This document shows, piece by piece, positions 33,563-43,930 of a DNA stretch of 64,000 nucleotides (its first letter is position 1; each line of letters begins with the position of its first letter). The stretch spans positions 257,101 through 321,100 of the forward strand of contig JAMWFC010000101.1 of assembly GCA_027475525.1 (NCBI GenBank), in the 5' to 3' direction. The stretch comes from Macrolepiota albuminosa. Taxonomy: Eukaryota > Basidiomycota > Agaricomycetes > Agaricales > Agaricaceae. Made by a program: the position numbers and the translations under genes. A model generated the notes under the pieces. The model was not told the DNA's origin, did no database searches, and worked only from the letters and a program-made list of their open reading frames with translations.

Positions 33563-35305
33563 ATGTCACGTACGCCGACACATTCCCCGACACCCCCACA
33601 AACTAACGAGGTCGCGCCACTCATGGCTTGGGAAGCCCGGGACGCGCGATACCGAGCCCGCCTCGACCGGGAGCGCGTGGCAGAGCTCGCCCAGCAACGT
33701 GAGTGTCTTCCCGCGTCGTCCGCCTATCCCACTGACCTTCCTATTTCAGAACAACACAGCAATCCTATCGCGGGTCCCAGCCGGCACCCGGAGCCTGCTC
33801 CCGATGCGGGTCCCAGCGTCGTCCCGGAGGCCCGCCCGAGTCGTCCCGCGCCTACCTTTGCGCGGATGACAGTCCGCCCTCCCCGCCCCAGGCTACCTGC
33901 CCCCCGCTTCCGTCGTTCTGGGATGCGGGTGGGGGCCGTATCCGAAGTCCCGGAGGGTCAGCGCGTTGCGTGGGCGGACGCGACGCAGGAGTTGTTTGGG
34001 GAGGCCCTGGAGAGGCCCCAGGGTCTACCCACCCATGCCTGGTGCGTGAATAATGGACTGGTGAGTGCTTCCTTACCTCGGATCTCGTTGCTGACTTTGG
34101 CGCAGTGCCTCCACTGCGCTCGACGAATGGTCCCCTGCCTGTTCGAGGTCCCAGGCCCCTCGTCCCGCCGGGACACGTCCGTGTGTGAGGCATGCCGCCT
34201 CAACCACGAGCGATGTTCCGTGTGTGAGGCATGCCGCCTCAACCACGAGCGATGTTCCGTGTCGGCGCTGTGGAGGGCGTGCTGCGTCTCCCGGGAGCAG
34301 GGGTGGCCGCTGGGGAGGGTCACCCGGAGGATGGGGGTCGAGGAGCGGGATTGGGTCGCGGAGCTGGTGGGGGAGGCAATGGAGCCAGTGGGGGAGGTGG
34401 CCGCGGCGGATCCAGGGGGGTCGGGGAGCGGGGGTGCTATTCGGGTGGGGGGCCGGGGCCGGCCCGTGGTCCTCATCACGCGCCGAGCGACCCGGGCCAG
34501 GGGGCGCCCTGACAAGGGAAAGCGGCGGGCGTCGCCAAGCCCTTCTCCGGGGCCATCTAAGAGGGCGCGTCTGCCCTCTGAGACCCCACCCCCGGCTTTC
34601 CCGCCCCGTTTGTCCCCGGCGGTATTTTCGCCCCTGTCCAGGAGGCCCTTGGGCGTCAGCGTCGGGGACCTCCAGGAGCGCTTGGGGAGGGCCGAGCGGG
34701 AGCGCGAGGAGGAGGCAGCCCTTCGGAGGGGTTTGGAGGAGGGTCGGGAGGCGGCGCTCCGGGATTTGGAGGAGGTCAGGGTCGCTCAGGGGGAGGCCGA
34801 GGCCGAGTTGGAGTCGTTGAGGGGGAGGCGGCGCTCCGGGATTTGGAGGAGGTCAGGGTCGCTCAGGGGGAGGCCGAGGCCGAGTTGGAGTCGTTGAGGG
34901 GGAGGTTGGGGCAGGGGGCGGGGTTCCCGGAGGGGCTATTGGAGGCGGTACGCCGGGATGTGGTAGTCGCCCGCATGGCGTCGCTTAGTGAGCGTTCCTT
35001 TCCCCGGACTTGGCTCCTTACTGACACCCACAGGCTGGGCCCGGGAGCATCGTTTGCTCCTGGACGGGGCGGCCGCGGCACTCGCGGCGCTGCAGAAGGG
35101 GCAGCGCCCGGAAGTGACGACCCCCGGGGTGGAGTGGGGCCTCGACTTGTTGGGGCGGGTGGTGTCAGCCCACCGGCGGAGAAATGTGCCCGCTCCCAGT
35201 TCGTGGTTCGAACGAGTCCTGGACGAGGGTGAGCCTCTCCTGGAGCAGTTGGCGGAGGAGGTACTGCGAGAGCACGGCCCGGAGGGGATGGGGGAGGGGT
35301 TCTGA
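33563..35305 (+). CDS. antisense accessory gene of the Ty3 element: Zn2Cys6-like cluster and coiled coil
   Basis: Spliced plus-strand gene between pol and the 3' LTR, opposite to gag-pol. Exons 33563-33698, 33750-34060, 34106-34987, 35034-35305, with clean GT-AG introns of 45-51 bp. With the 77-bp duplication at 34746 collapsed the total is 1,524 nt, or 507 aa in frame. It has an Arg/Pro-rich N-terminus (MAWEARDARYRARLDRERVA); then CLHCARRMVPC and VCEACRLNHERC, together C-x2-C-x6-C-x15-C-x2-C-x6-C; a basic Ser/Pro-rich region (KGKRRASPSPSPGPSKRAR, a possible nuclear signal); a long coiled coil (LQERLGRAEREREEEAALRR); and a helical C-terminus with LLEQLAEEVL. The second half-cluster is repeated by an in-frame 39-bp duplication. 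Likely nuclear and nucleic-acid binding (inference); its role in the element is unknown. Confidence 0.75.
34181..34258 (+). repeat. in-frame 39-bp tandem duplication in the zinc cluster
   Basis: Two units of 39 bp (34181-34219, 34220-34258) double the peptide VCEACRLNHERCS. Unlike the 77-bp duplications this keeps frame. Confidence 0.85.
34746..34899. repeat. perfect tandem duplication, period 77 bp (E)
   Basis: Units 34746-34822 and 34823-34899, in the coiled-coil part of the antisense gene. Breaks its frame; collapse restores it. Confidence 0.95.
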
Positions 35306-35649
35306 GGCTGGCCGGGGGAGGGGTTCTGAGGCTGGCCGGGGGAGGGGGGCGAGGGCCGGTAGTTTCTTTTTTCGCCTTTCCTTTTTGCTGTCCTTTTTTC
35401 TTGTCGTTTGTTCGTCCTGTCCCGACCACTGCTGTAGAATATGTAGAGTAAAAAATGTATATACTTGGTTCCCCGGAGTAAAGGGTGGTATAAGGGGCGA
35501 AAGAAGACTGAGAAATAGAAGGCACCTTGCCCCGGTTCTGGGACACCACTATGAAATGGTACTAAAGAGAGTAAGATCTAGAAAGGAAAAGCAGAAAATA
35601 TACATGGGAGTTGAATCCCTACTGAGCCCAGAGGCGGGGGTTACGCCCA

Positions 35650-38600
35650 CTACTGCCGTCTGTGAGTCCTGCGCCCGGGGAGGTCGTTTCCCGGGTGCCG
35701 TTGTTGAAAGTTCCGGAGTTTGTCGAGGGCGCCTTCGAGGTTTCGGCGCGGTTCCCAAGTGTCGTCTTCCGGGCCGTATCCCTTCCACCGTACGAGGAAG
35801 TGGGGTCGTCCACGAATGTTCCGGGAGTCGAGGATGTCTTCAACCTCGTAGTGGTACTCGTCCTCGACCTCGACCGGGGGAGGGGGCTCGGGGCGTCGTT
35901 CAGGGAAGGGATCCGGGGGGTGTCGTTCCAGGAGGCGGACGTGGAATACCGGGTGCAGACCTTTTAGTCCCGGGGGGAGCTCGATCTTGTAGGCGTGGGA
36001 TGAGACCTTCTTCAATATTTTGAACGGGCCGAGGCGCTTGTGATCGAGTTTTGGGGAGGGCCGGCGGGTGCGGAGGTGTCGTCGATCTAACCATACCTTT
36101 GTCCCGGGGGCCCAGTCGGGGGTGTCTTCCCGTTTCCGGTCGGCGTGTTTCACGTAGGCCCGGTTCACGGTGTTGATCTCTTCCCGGAGAAACTCGTGAA
36201 GGGATTGGAGATCCTGGGCGACCTCGTAGGCGGCGTGCGATGGGATGTCCCGGAGCGAGAGCGTCAGTCGAGGGTGGTATCCCTTGTTGGCAAAGAAGGG
36301 TGATACCCCGGTGGCAGAGTGTGGCGTGTTGTTGTAGGTGAACTCGGCCAGGGGGAGCTCGGCGCGCCAGTCGTCCTGCAAGTAGTTGACGTACAGCCGG
36401 AGGTACTGCTCGAGGGACTGGTTGACCCTTTCGGTTTGGCCGTCGGTTTCGGAGTGGTAGGCGGTAGAGAGGTTAGTCTTTACTTCAAGTGCCTTACACA
36501 GGGAAGTCCAAAACTTGGACACGAAGAGAGGGCCACGGTCGGAGACGATGTCGTCCGGGAGTCCATGTTTGGCGAAGACGTGCTCGAGGAACAGCCGGGC
36601 GAAGTCCGGGGCGATATCCGTGGTGTGGCAGGGCAGGAAGATGCCCTGTTTGGTCAGCCTGCACACAACGACGAGAATAGCATCGAACCCTTCAGATTCT
36701 GGAAGCTCGACGATGTGGTCTAGAGATATGGAGGACCAGGGGCGTCGCCCGACCGGCAGGGGTTTCAGAAGCCCGTACGGTCGGTGTCGGGGGACCTTGG
36801 CCCGGAGGCAGGGCTCGCACGATCGAATGTAACGGGTCACGTCCTTCTTCAACCCTGGCCAAAAGTAAGTCCGGGAGATGAGCTGGAGGGTCTTACGTAT
36901 TCCAGGATGTCCCCGGAGCTTGTGGTCGTGGTGTTGGCGGAGGACGTCGTAGCGAAGTCGGGCGTGATCCGGGACGTAGATGCGGCCGTCCCGGAGGAGG
37001 AGTTTTTCGTCGGGGGACAAGGAGAAGGCGGGGTCCCGGTCGGTTTTGTCGGAAGAGTTTCGGGGGTCGTGATCGGTGAAGTACTTGTCTCGGGGAGCGC
37101 GGCGGATCTGGTTCAGGGTTCCTTCGTTGTTTAAGATCAGTACGGCATTCAGATGTTCGGGAGGGATCACCACGCGATGATTGAACGCATTGCGTTCCGC
37201 CTCGAATGACTTCTTGGGGTAGACGTCCGGTCGACGGGTGAGGGCATCGGGCTTGGCGCCAAGTCGTCCCGGGCAGTACTGAATCGTGAAGTCGTATTCT
37301 GAGAGGATCTCGGACCATTGGGCCTGCCGTCGACTGAGTTGCTTGGTCGTGGTGAAATACTGCAGGTTATTATAATCTGAATAGACCTGGATCCGGTGCC
37401 AGGCTCCCTCGAGGTAGGCCCGCCATTGCTTAAAGGCTTCGACGATGGCAAGGAGTTCCTTGTCGTAAATGTCGTAGTTGAGCTCGGCGTCGATCATGGA
37501 CCGAGTATAGAAAGCGACTGGCTGGGGCTCCCCACCGTCAGGCTCCATCTGTGAGAGGATCCCGGCGATGGCGTAGTCGGACGCGTCACATTCCAGGATG
37601 ATCGGGAGGGCTGGGTCGTAGTGCCGGAGTACCGGGGCGACTGTGAAAGCCTCCTTGAGCAAGTTAAAGACGCTCTGGCACTTACTGTCCCAGTTCCAGG
37701 CGATGTCCTTACGCGTGAGCCGGTTGAGGGGTTTCGTGATCCCGGAGTAGTTGTCTATAAACCTCCGGTAGAAGTTAGCAAAACCCAGGAAGGACTGTAC
37801 TTCCTTGACGTTCCGGGGCTGCGGCCAGTTGACGATGGCCTCGACCTTGTGGGGGTCCATGCGAACGCCATTCGGGGATACTATGACGCCAAGATACTCA
37901 ACCTCTTCCGTATGGAATGAACACTTCTCGGGCTTGGCGTGGAGGTTGTGCTCCCGGAGGCGCTCGAGGACTTGCCGGACATGCTTCTGGTGATCCTCCG
38001 GTGAGTCGGAATAAATGAGGATGTCGTCCAGGTAGACGATCACGAAGACGTCGCTCATGTCGTGGAAGATGTCGTTCATGAAGTATTGGAACGTGGCGGG
38101 GGAGTTAGTCATTCCGAAAGGCATCACAAGGTACTCAAACAGACCATACCACGTGCGGAACGCGGTTTTCCACTCGTGTCCCGGGGCGATGCGGACGTTG
38201 TTGTAACCGGAGCGGAGGTCGATCTTCGTATAAACCTTGGCACTGCGGAGTCGATCGACCAGATCGCCAATGAGCGGGAGCGGGTAGCGGTTCTTCTTGG
38301 TGATCTTATTGAGTCCCCGGTAGTCGACACAGAGTCGGAGCGAGCCGTCCTTCTTCTTGGCGAATAGAACCGGGGCTCCGGCGGCGGAGGCGGAGGGTCG
38401 GATGAATCCCTTACCGAGCATTTCGTCGAGGTAGTCCTTGAGAGCCCGGAGTTCGACCTCCGACATGTTGTAGACCTTACCGAAAGGGGGGGTGGCTCCT
38501 TCCTCGAGGTCGATGGTGTGATCATAGGGGCGACCTCCGACATGTTGTAGACCTTACCGAAAGGGGGGGTGGCTCCTTCCTCGAGGTCGATGGTGTGATC

Positions 38601-40204
38601 ATAGGGGCGGTGAGGGGGGATCTCCTTGGCGTCTCCTTCAGAGAATACGTCAGCAAACTCGTGATACTCTGGGGGAACTACTTCTCGGAGGATTTGCTCC
38701 TTGGTTTTCTGTTCCGGGGGAATAGCGTCCCCTCGTAGGTGTTCTTCCAGGAGAGAAGGCGAGGTGTGCAGCTGAAATGTGGGGGTCCCATCCCTCATGA
38801 GGCGGGCAAAGGGGGCGGCCCCAATGATCCTAATGTCGAGTGCGCTCGGGTCGATCGGTGTTGCGGAATCGTCGGCCGGAGCGGGTGTGATGCGTGTCTG
38901 AGACCGGCAGGGGTAGTTCGGCCCTTTGTACTTGTTCCGAGGAATGTTTGGGGGTCGATCGGGGGCCTTGCGGTCTCGGATGGGCGGGGGTGGTGCATGC
39001 GTGGGGGGCGCGGCAGTCGTCCCGGGGGTGTCGGGCGTCGGGTCGCTTCCTAGAGCCCGGAGGTGCACGGCGGTCGAGGGGTGGTCTTCGGGCCCCGGGA
39101 AGGTCATGGTGAGCGTCCTCCAATCGATGTCGGGGTTCGTGTCGCGCAGCCAGGGTAGCCCCAGCACCATCGGGGTCGATTCGTGGAGTCGCGTGACCAG
39201 GAAGTCGGAAGTGAACTCGTAGTTGTTGTCCAGGGTCACGCGTCCCGAGTGAGACCTTTGGATGGGGCCAGAGGAGGAGGGGGTGCCGTCGAGGCGTTGC
39301 AGGCGGAGGGGCTGGTCGAGGGAGTCGTGGGGGAGGTCGAGGGCGTCGCTGATGAAAACCCCGGTGGCTCGCGTTGCAGGCGGAGGGGCTGGTCGAGGGA
39401 GTCGTGGGGGAGGTCGAGGGCGTCGCTGATGAAAACCCCGGTGGCTCTGCTGTCGATAAGGGCCGATATCAATCCCGGGGTGCCGTCCAGCCTGGCATTG
39501 ATGACGAAGGATCGGGACGAGCGGGACTGGAGTCTGGGGAGTGGTGGGGGCTCGTCCGGGGGGTTCTTCAGGGTTGGGTTTGAGGAGTGGGGGATGTCGA
39601 AGGGGAGTTGCTGGTCGTCGGGGGTCGGGTCCTGGGTCAGGCGAAGGGTGAGGTGTCGCCAATCGATGCGGGGGTTAGTGTCCCAGAGCCACGGGAGTCC
39701 TAAGACCAGGGGTGCAGAAGGGTGGAGTTTTGTTATCAACATCCGGAGGTTGTGAGTCTGTCCGTTGGCGAAGGTAACGGGCATACGCACGAAGTGGGTG
39801 ATGTCCCCCGCCGTAGAGGCGTCTCCGTCAAAGAGGCAGAGTCGTACCGGGACCGGGAGTCGCTGGGCGGGTTCCAGGGCAAAGGTAGACCATGCTTCAT
39901 CGATGAAGTTGTCGGTGGCGCCACTGTCGACGAGGGTGTTGAGGGGAGTTCCGGAGGGGGTGAGGCAGGTTTTGAGGAGGAGGGAGTGCGAAGAGTGGGA
40001 GGGTAGATAAGCCGTGAGGGTGTCCTGTATGAGTGTCGTAGAGCGAAGATGTGAGACCGGGGCGGAGAAGACATCGGGGTCGATTCCGCGATTTAGGGCG
40101 TCTTCCGGGTCTAAATCGCCGGGTCGTTTTCCGAATACTCGTAGGTGGCGTCCTCCCCTTCGAAAGTCCAGGTGGCATGTCCCATGACCTGTCGTTTGGG
40201 GCAC
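35650..40204 (-). CDS. Ty3 pol: protease region, RT, RNase H, integrase, chromodomain
   Basis: Polyprotein of the young Ty3 element. Without the duplications at 38454 and 39294 the frame runs 1,467 codons from 40204 to the stop at 35650. In order: retropepsin-like motif [15 protein letters not shown] (about 39,885-39,930); a second copy-like motif [16 protein letters not shown] (about 39,410-39,460), each followed by a VLGLPWL segment; RT with YLDD at 38023-38034; RNase H ([13 protein letters not shown]); integrase with HHCC (HPGIRK...CEPCLRAK) and the D, D, E residues ([26 protein letters not shown]); and a C-terminal chromodomain ([20 protein letters not shown]) that should steer integration to modified histones. 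The catalytic residues I can see in RT and integrase are intact, so the element may be active or recently active. Confidence 0.92.
38454..38607. repeat. perfect tandem duplication, period 77 bp (F)
   Basis: Units 38454-38530 and 38531-38607. It cuts pol just before RT; collapse joins GKVYNMSEV to [13 protein letters not shown] in frame. Confidence 0.95.
39294..39447. repeat. perfect tandem duplication, period 77 bp (G)
   Basis: Units 39294-39370 and 39371-39447, between the two protease-like segments. Collapse makes a continuous frame. Confidence 0.95.
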
Positions 40205-43151
40205 TCGGAGATGAAATGATCTTTCTCACCACAGAGTATGCAGACACCCTCCCTTCTCCGTCGTTCCTGCACATCCGTCGGGACTTCGATCCAGGGTCGT
40301 CCCTTCTTTTGAAGCCGGTTGGCTCGGAGGGCCTCCTCGTCCCGTTCGTCGTCGAAGTCGAAGTCTTCCAGGGTCGTCCCTTCTTTTGAAGCCGGTTGGC
40401 TCGGAGGGCCTCCTCGTCCCGTTCGTCGTCGAAGTCGAAGTCTTTGGGGTCTTCCGGGGGTTCCTCAGGGCTTGGTACGTCGCCCGGGTCATGGGCGGCC
40501 ACAGCGGCGTTGAGTTGGGCTCGGGGGCGGGCGCCGCTGCCGGGGTTAGCATTGGGCGGGCCACGACTCACCGGGGGTCGGCCGCCAGGGAACGTGGGGG
40601 GACCGGAGTTCCGACCTTGGGGGTTGGGGGCTTCGCCGGAGGGCCAAGGGGGTCCTCCTCTAGGGTTCCAGGGGGGTCGGGAATTTGAATACTTGCTGCG
40701 GTCTTCCCAGTAGCGCTGATCGATCTGCATGACGAGGGCCTTGTATCCGTCCTAGGAGGGTTGTTTCGGGGCGAGTCGGAGGACGTCCTTGATACATTGT
40801 GGGAGGGCGCGGCGGAGGGCGTACCGGAGGGCGCTGTAATTCCAACCTGTCTCGTAAGCTTCCTTTTCAAAACGTACGATGAAGGTAGTGAAACGTTCTT
40901 CAGAGCGCATCCGGAGGTTGAAGAGGTTGTCCTCGGCCTCGGCCACGGTGTCGTATATCCCGAATTTCCCGGAGAACTCGTCGACGAAGGCTTGCCAGCG
41001 AGCGAGTGCCGGGTTGTTGGGGTCGAACTGGATGAGGGCCGTGTAGTGATCGAAGGCGATCCCCTGGAGGTACGATGCGGCAAAGGCCACCCGGGAGCTG
41101 TCAACCTGAAACGTGAGCGGCTTTGCCTGGAACGTATTGAGACACTGAGTGAGGAAGGTACGCCATTTTCGGGGGTCCTGGCCCGTGAAAGCGTCGGGCT
41201 TTTGGATGTCCAATCGTCCTTCGCGGGTGAGGGCGTCGCGAGCGTCGTCCGGTCCGGCAGCGTTGCGGGGGGGAGGGCCAGCATTGTAATAGTAGTAGTA
41301 ATGATTACCCCCCCCTCCTTGAGGAGGAAAAGCACCAAGGGCGGGGCCCCACCCGCCGGGAGGTCCTCCTCCGGGTGGCTCACCTGGGGGTCCACGCCCG
41401 GGAGGCCCGTTGTCCCAAGGGGGTTCGTTCCTGCCAGGAGGGGGGCCGGGTCTCCACGCCGGGAGTGGCGGAGGTGGAGGGCCTGGGGGTCGTAAGGGGG
41501 TTCGTTCCTGCCAGGAGGGGGGCCGGGTCTCCACGCCGGGAGTGGCGGAGGTGGAGGGCCTGGGGGTCGTCCTCGAGGTTCAGCTGGGGGTGGCGGAGGC
41601 GGTCGGGGAGGGTTCGGCGGTGTCGGGTCGGGCGGAGGGGGATTAGGTGCTGGGTCGGGTGCCGGGTTGCCGGAGGCGGTCGGGGAGGGTTCGGCGGTGT
41701 CGGGTCGGGCGGAGGGGGATTAGGTGCTGGGTCGGGTGCCGGGTTGCGCGGGGGACGTTCAACCCGGGAGGGTCGGGCTTGCATCGGGGGTCGCGGGGGG
41801 TTCCGTAGGTCGAAGTGGGGTGGCAGATCGCGGCAGAAGTTGCGTTCCGGAAGGGCCGGGGCGGACGTGGGGGGTGGTGCTGGTGCCGAGGCAGGTGCGG
41901 GCACGGGACGTTGTTTGTTGTTGTCGTGCGTGAGCTCGTCAATGTAGCATAGCGTGTCGTCCGTACTAGGGGTGTCCACCCGGGCTCTACCGGGGTTCGT
42001 CGGGGGCGGGGGTCGGGCGTTGTCCATTCGCGGGAGGGGTTCCAGGGGTCTCTGGGGCTGCCTCTAGGTCTCGAAGGTACTAGGAACGGAATTAGCCCTG
42101 CGACGAGTTGACAAGCGTACTGTGCGGGCAGCGGGTTGGTCGAAAAGGCCTCCAGTCAGGTTGAGGGACTGTAATATGGCTGAGGCGTTCTGCCGTTCTT
42201 CCCGTTGTCGTTGTCGTTGCTCCGGAGTGGGGACCGTGGGGGCTGCCGGGACTGCTGGGGCCGGTTCTGGGGATTCCCGTCGAATGTGAATCGAGCGACC
42301 TGGGTCCGCGGGGTCGTTGATGGGCCGGGGGGAGGGGGACGCGTGGACTTCGTCGAGCAGTTGCTGTAACTCTTCCCGGAGGATCGTATTGCGCCTATAC
42401 TTTACCATGGTTTGCTCCGGGAGTTCTCCCCACGTGAGGCGATCCCCGAATTCGACCAGGCAGTGAGCCCATTCCTCCGGAGTGCCTTCGAAGTCGTCGT
42501 GTCCGAATTCCACGAGCAGCGTCCTTGTCCGTTGCGCGAAGTTCTCTGGCGAGATCCTGAGGGAGCGGAGTACCTCGTCCTGTTGCCCACGAGCAGCGTC
42601 CTTGTCCGTTGCGCGAAGTTCTCTGGCGAGATCCTGAGGGAGCGGAGTACCTCGTCCTGTTGCCGTTCATACTCCTCGAGGCGTCGTCGTCCCATTGGCG
42701 AGGGAGAGGTTCGAGCGGGTGGAGCGGCGGCCGGGTAATGACGAGGGGGGTAGTCGGGGTAGGGAGGTCCTCGGGGTTCTCGGGGTTGGGGGACGGGGCG
42801 CTGGTAACCGTAGTAGGGGGTGGGTGCAAAGGGGCCCTCGCTGGGGGGAATCGGGCGAGGTCCACTGGGTACAGGTGGGGTCTCCGGCAGGCCCCCGGGG
42901 ATGCTCCAGTACGAGGGGACCTCCACGGGTCGTGCCATGGCTAAATTGGGCGGAGGGGCCCAGCTGGCTGAGGGCCCCAGGTCGTAGAGGGACGGGTCGG
43001 GGGCCCAGTGGCGGTGGGGATATGGAGGTTCGTACGGGAGAGGTGGGTAGACGGGGCGGGGGGTCTGCGCGGAGTAGTGGTCGGGTACCGGGCGTCCGTA
43101 AGGGTCGGTCTGGTACCCGGTGGGGTAGTAAGTGTGAGTATACGTAGCCAT
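40111..43151 (-). CDS. Ty3 gag with CCHC zinc knuckle
   Basis: Structural protein of the young Ty3 element, read from MATYTHTYYPTGYQ (43151) to a TAG at 40111-40113. Pro-rich N-terminal part, a capsid-like helical region (about 40,760-41,300, with FTTFIVRFEKEAYETGW) and a single CCHC knuckle [14 protein letters not shown] (40201-40242) for RNA binding. Once the duplications at 40290, 41417, 41594 and 42510 are collapsed, all parts share one frame, but two in-frame TAG codons remain (42064-42066 and 40752-40754). These split gag into blocks of 336, 385 and 187 codons. They may be CAG-to-TAG mutations, read-through sites, or real ends of separate ORFs. pol is in a different frame and overlaps gag from 40111 to at least 40204. 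Confidence 0.8.
40290..40443. repeat. perfect tandem duplication, period 77 bp (H)
   Basis: Units 40290-40366 and 40367-40443, just before the CCHC knuckle. Collapse restores the frame into CILCGEKDHF. Confidence 0.95.
41417..41570. repeat. perfect tandem duplication, period 77 bp (I)
   Basis: Units 41417-41493 and 41494-41570 in the Pro-rich part of gag. Confidence 0.95.
41594..41747. repeat. perfect tandem duplication, period 77 bp (J)
   Basis: Units 41594-41670 and 41671-41747 in gag, only 23 bp after the preceding duplication. Confidence 0.95.
42510..42663. repeat. perfect tandem duplication, period 77 bp (K)
   Basis: Units 42510-42586 and 42587-42663 in the N-terminal third of gag. 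Collapse joins FAQRTRTLLV to EFGHDDFEGT. Confidence 0.95.
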
Positions 43152-43171
43152 CAAGAACGGTGTAAGGAGAG

Positions 43172-43184
43172 AGTCTTGATATTA
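43172..43184 (-). promoter_or_regulatory. primer-binding site, self-priming type
   Basis: Directly after the 5' LTR the sense strand reads TAATATCAAGACT. It does not look like the 3' end of a tRNA target. It is a perfect 13-nt complement of AGTCTTGATATTA inside the LTR (sense, 43561 down to 43549), at the place where the transcript should begin, about 30 nt after a TATA-like TTATAG. This is the arrangement known from Tf1 and sushi elements, whose RNA 5' end folds back as primer. Confidence 0.7.
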
Positions 43185-43925
43185 TGTCAGGTTCCGCTGA
43201 GTCGGGGGCCTTCCGGGAAAGCAACGCCCTTACGATGCGGACTTGACCTACGAATACTCGGGTGTCTGGAGCTCCGGGGCTAGGACTCCGGGGTTCAAGA
43301 CGAGGACAGGGGTAATCCCGGGAGAGGGGACTAGAGTCCGGGAGTTTTGGGTTGGGGGTGGCTGAGAGTTAGAGGGGGTCGAGTCGTGAACCGGAGGTTC
43401 TAAGACGAGACCAAGTTAGTAAATCAAGAGTCACGAAGTGCGTACCAAAACTTAGAGCACGCGAATACTTAGGCGTGCCAGTCGAAGCGTACCAATCAAG
43501 GCGTACCAGTCAAGCAAGGGCACGCAATATCCAAGTAAGCAAAGTATGTAATATCAAGACTAGCGAATACAACAGGGAACTATGCTATAAGTACTACGGG
43601 ACCGGGTCTCGGGGTTCCGGGATGTTTGGGATGGGTTCCGGGGGTCATTGAGTAGCGGCAGAGGCTGCATACCGGGATCGCGTGTGTGGGGCGTGCGATC
43701 AATTGGCGTGGATGGAGCCGTGATGCGTGATGCGCGATGTCCGGGGCGAGTCGCGTGATCCGATCGTTGATCGGGGCTGGGGACGGCTGATGGCGGTCCT
43801 TGATGCGCGTGATGGCGGTGTCAGCGGTCGTGATGGCGGGGCGTGTCCTGTGGGGTCGGAGGGAGGGTCCCGGATGGTGTTCCGGGGGTGTCCCGGGGTG
43901 GGCCTGGAGGGAAGGGGTCATGACA
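43185..43925 (-). repeat. Ty3 LTR (5' LTR in element sense), 741 bp
   Basis: Same ends and length as 32693-33433. Contains the probable promoter: TATA-like TTATAG near 43,590 and a predicted RNA start near 43,561 (sense is minus). Confidence 0.95.
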
Positions 43926-43930
43926 GCGAG

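Larger units (their letters stand above)
32688..43930 (-). mobile_element. complete chromodomain Ty3 (sushi/Tf1-like) retrotransposon with antisense gene
   Basis: Element 32693-43925 flanked by the target duplication GCGAG (32688-32692, 43926-43930). The two LTRs are 741 bp each, starting TGTCAGG and ending CATGACA. gag and pol run on the minus strand, so the right LTR is the 5' LTR. Order in sense: LTR, putative self-priming site, gag, CCHC knuckle, doubled protease-like region, RT, RNase H, integrase, chromodomain, then an antisense spliced gene, polypurine tract and LTR. Seven 77-bp duplications inside are probably assembly errors. LTRs differ at 15 sites, all transitions, so insertion is fairly recent. 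Confidence 0.92.

Noticed and set aside
35291..35345. 24-bp tandem repeat (GGCTGGCCGGGGGAGGGGTTCTGA) as part of the 77-bp series
   Set aside because: The period is 24 bp, it follows the stop of the antisense gene, and it looks like an ordinary short tandem repeat.
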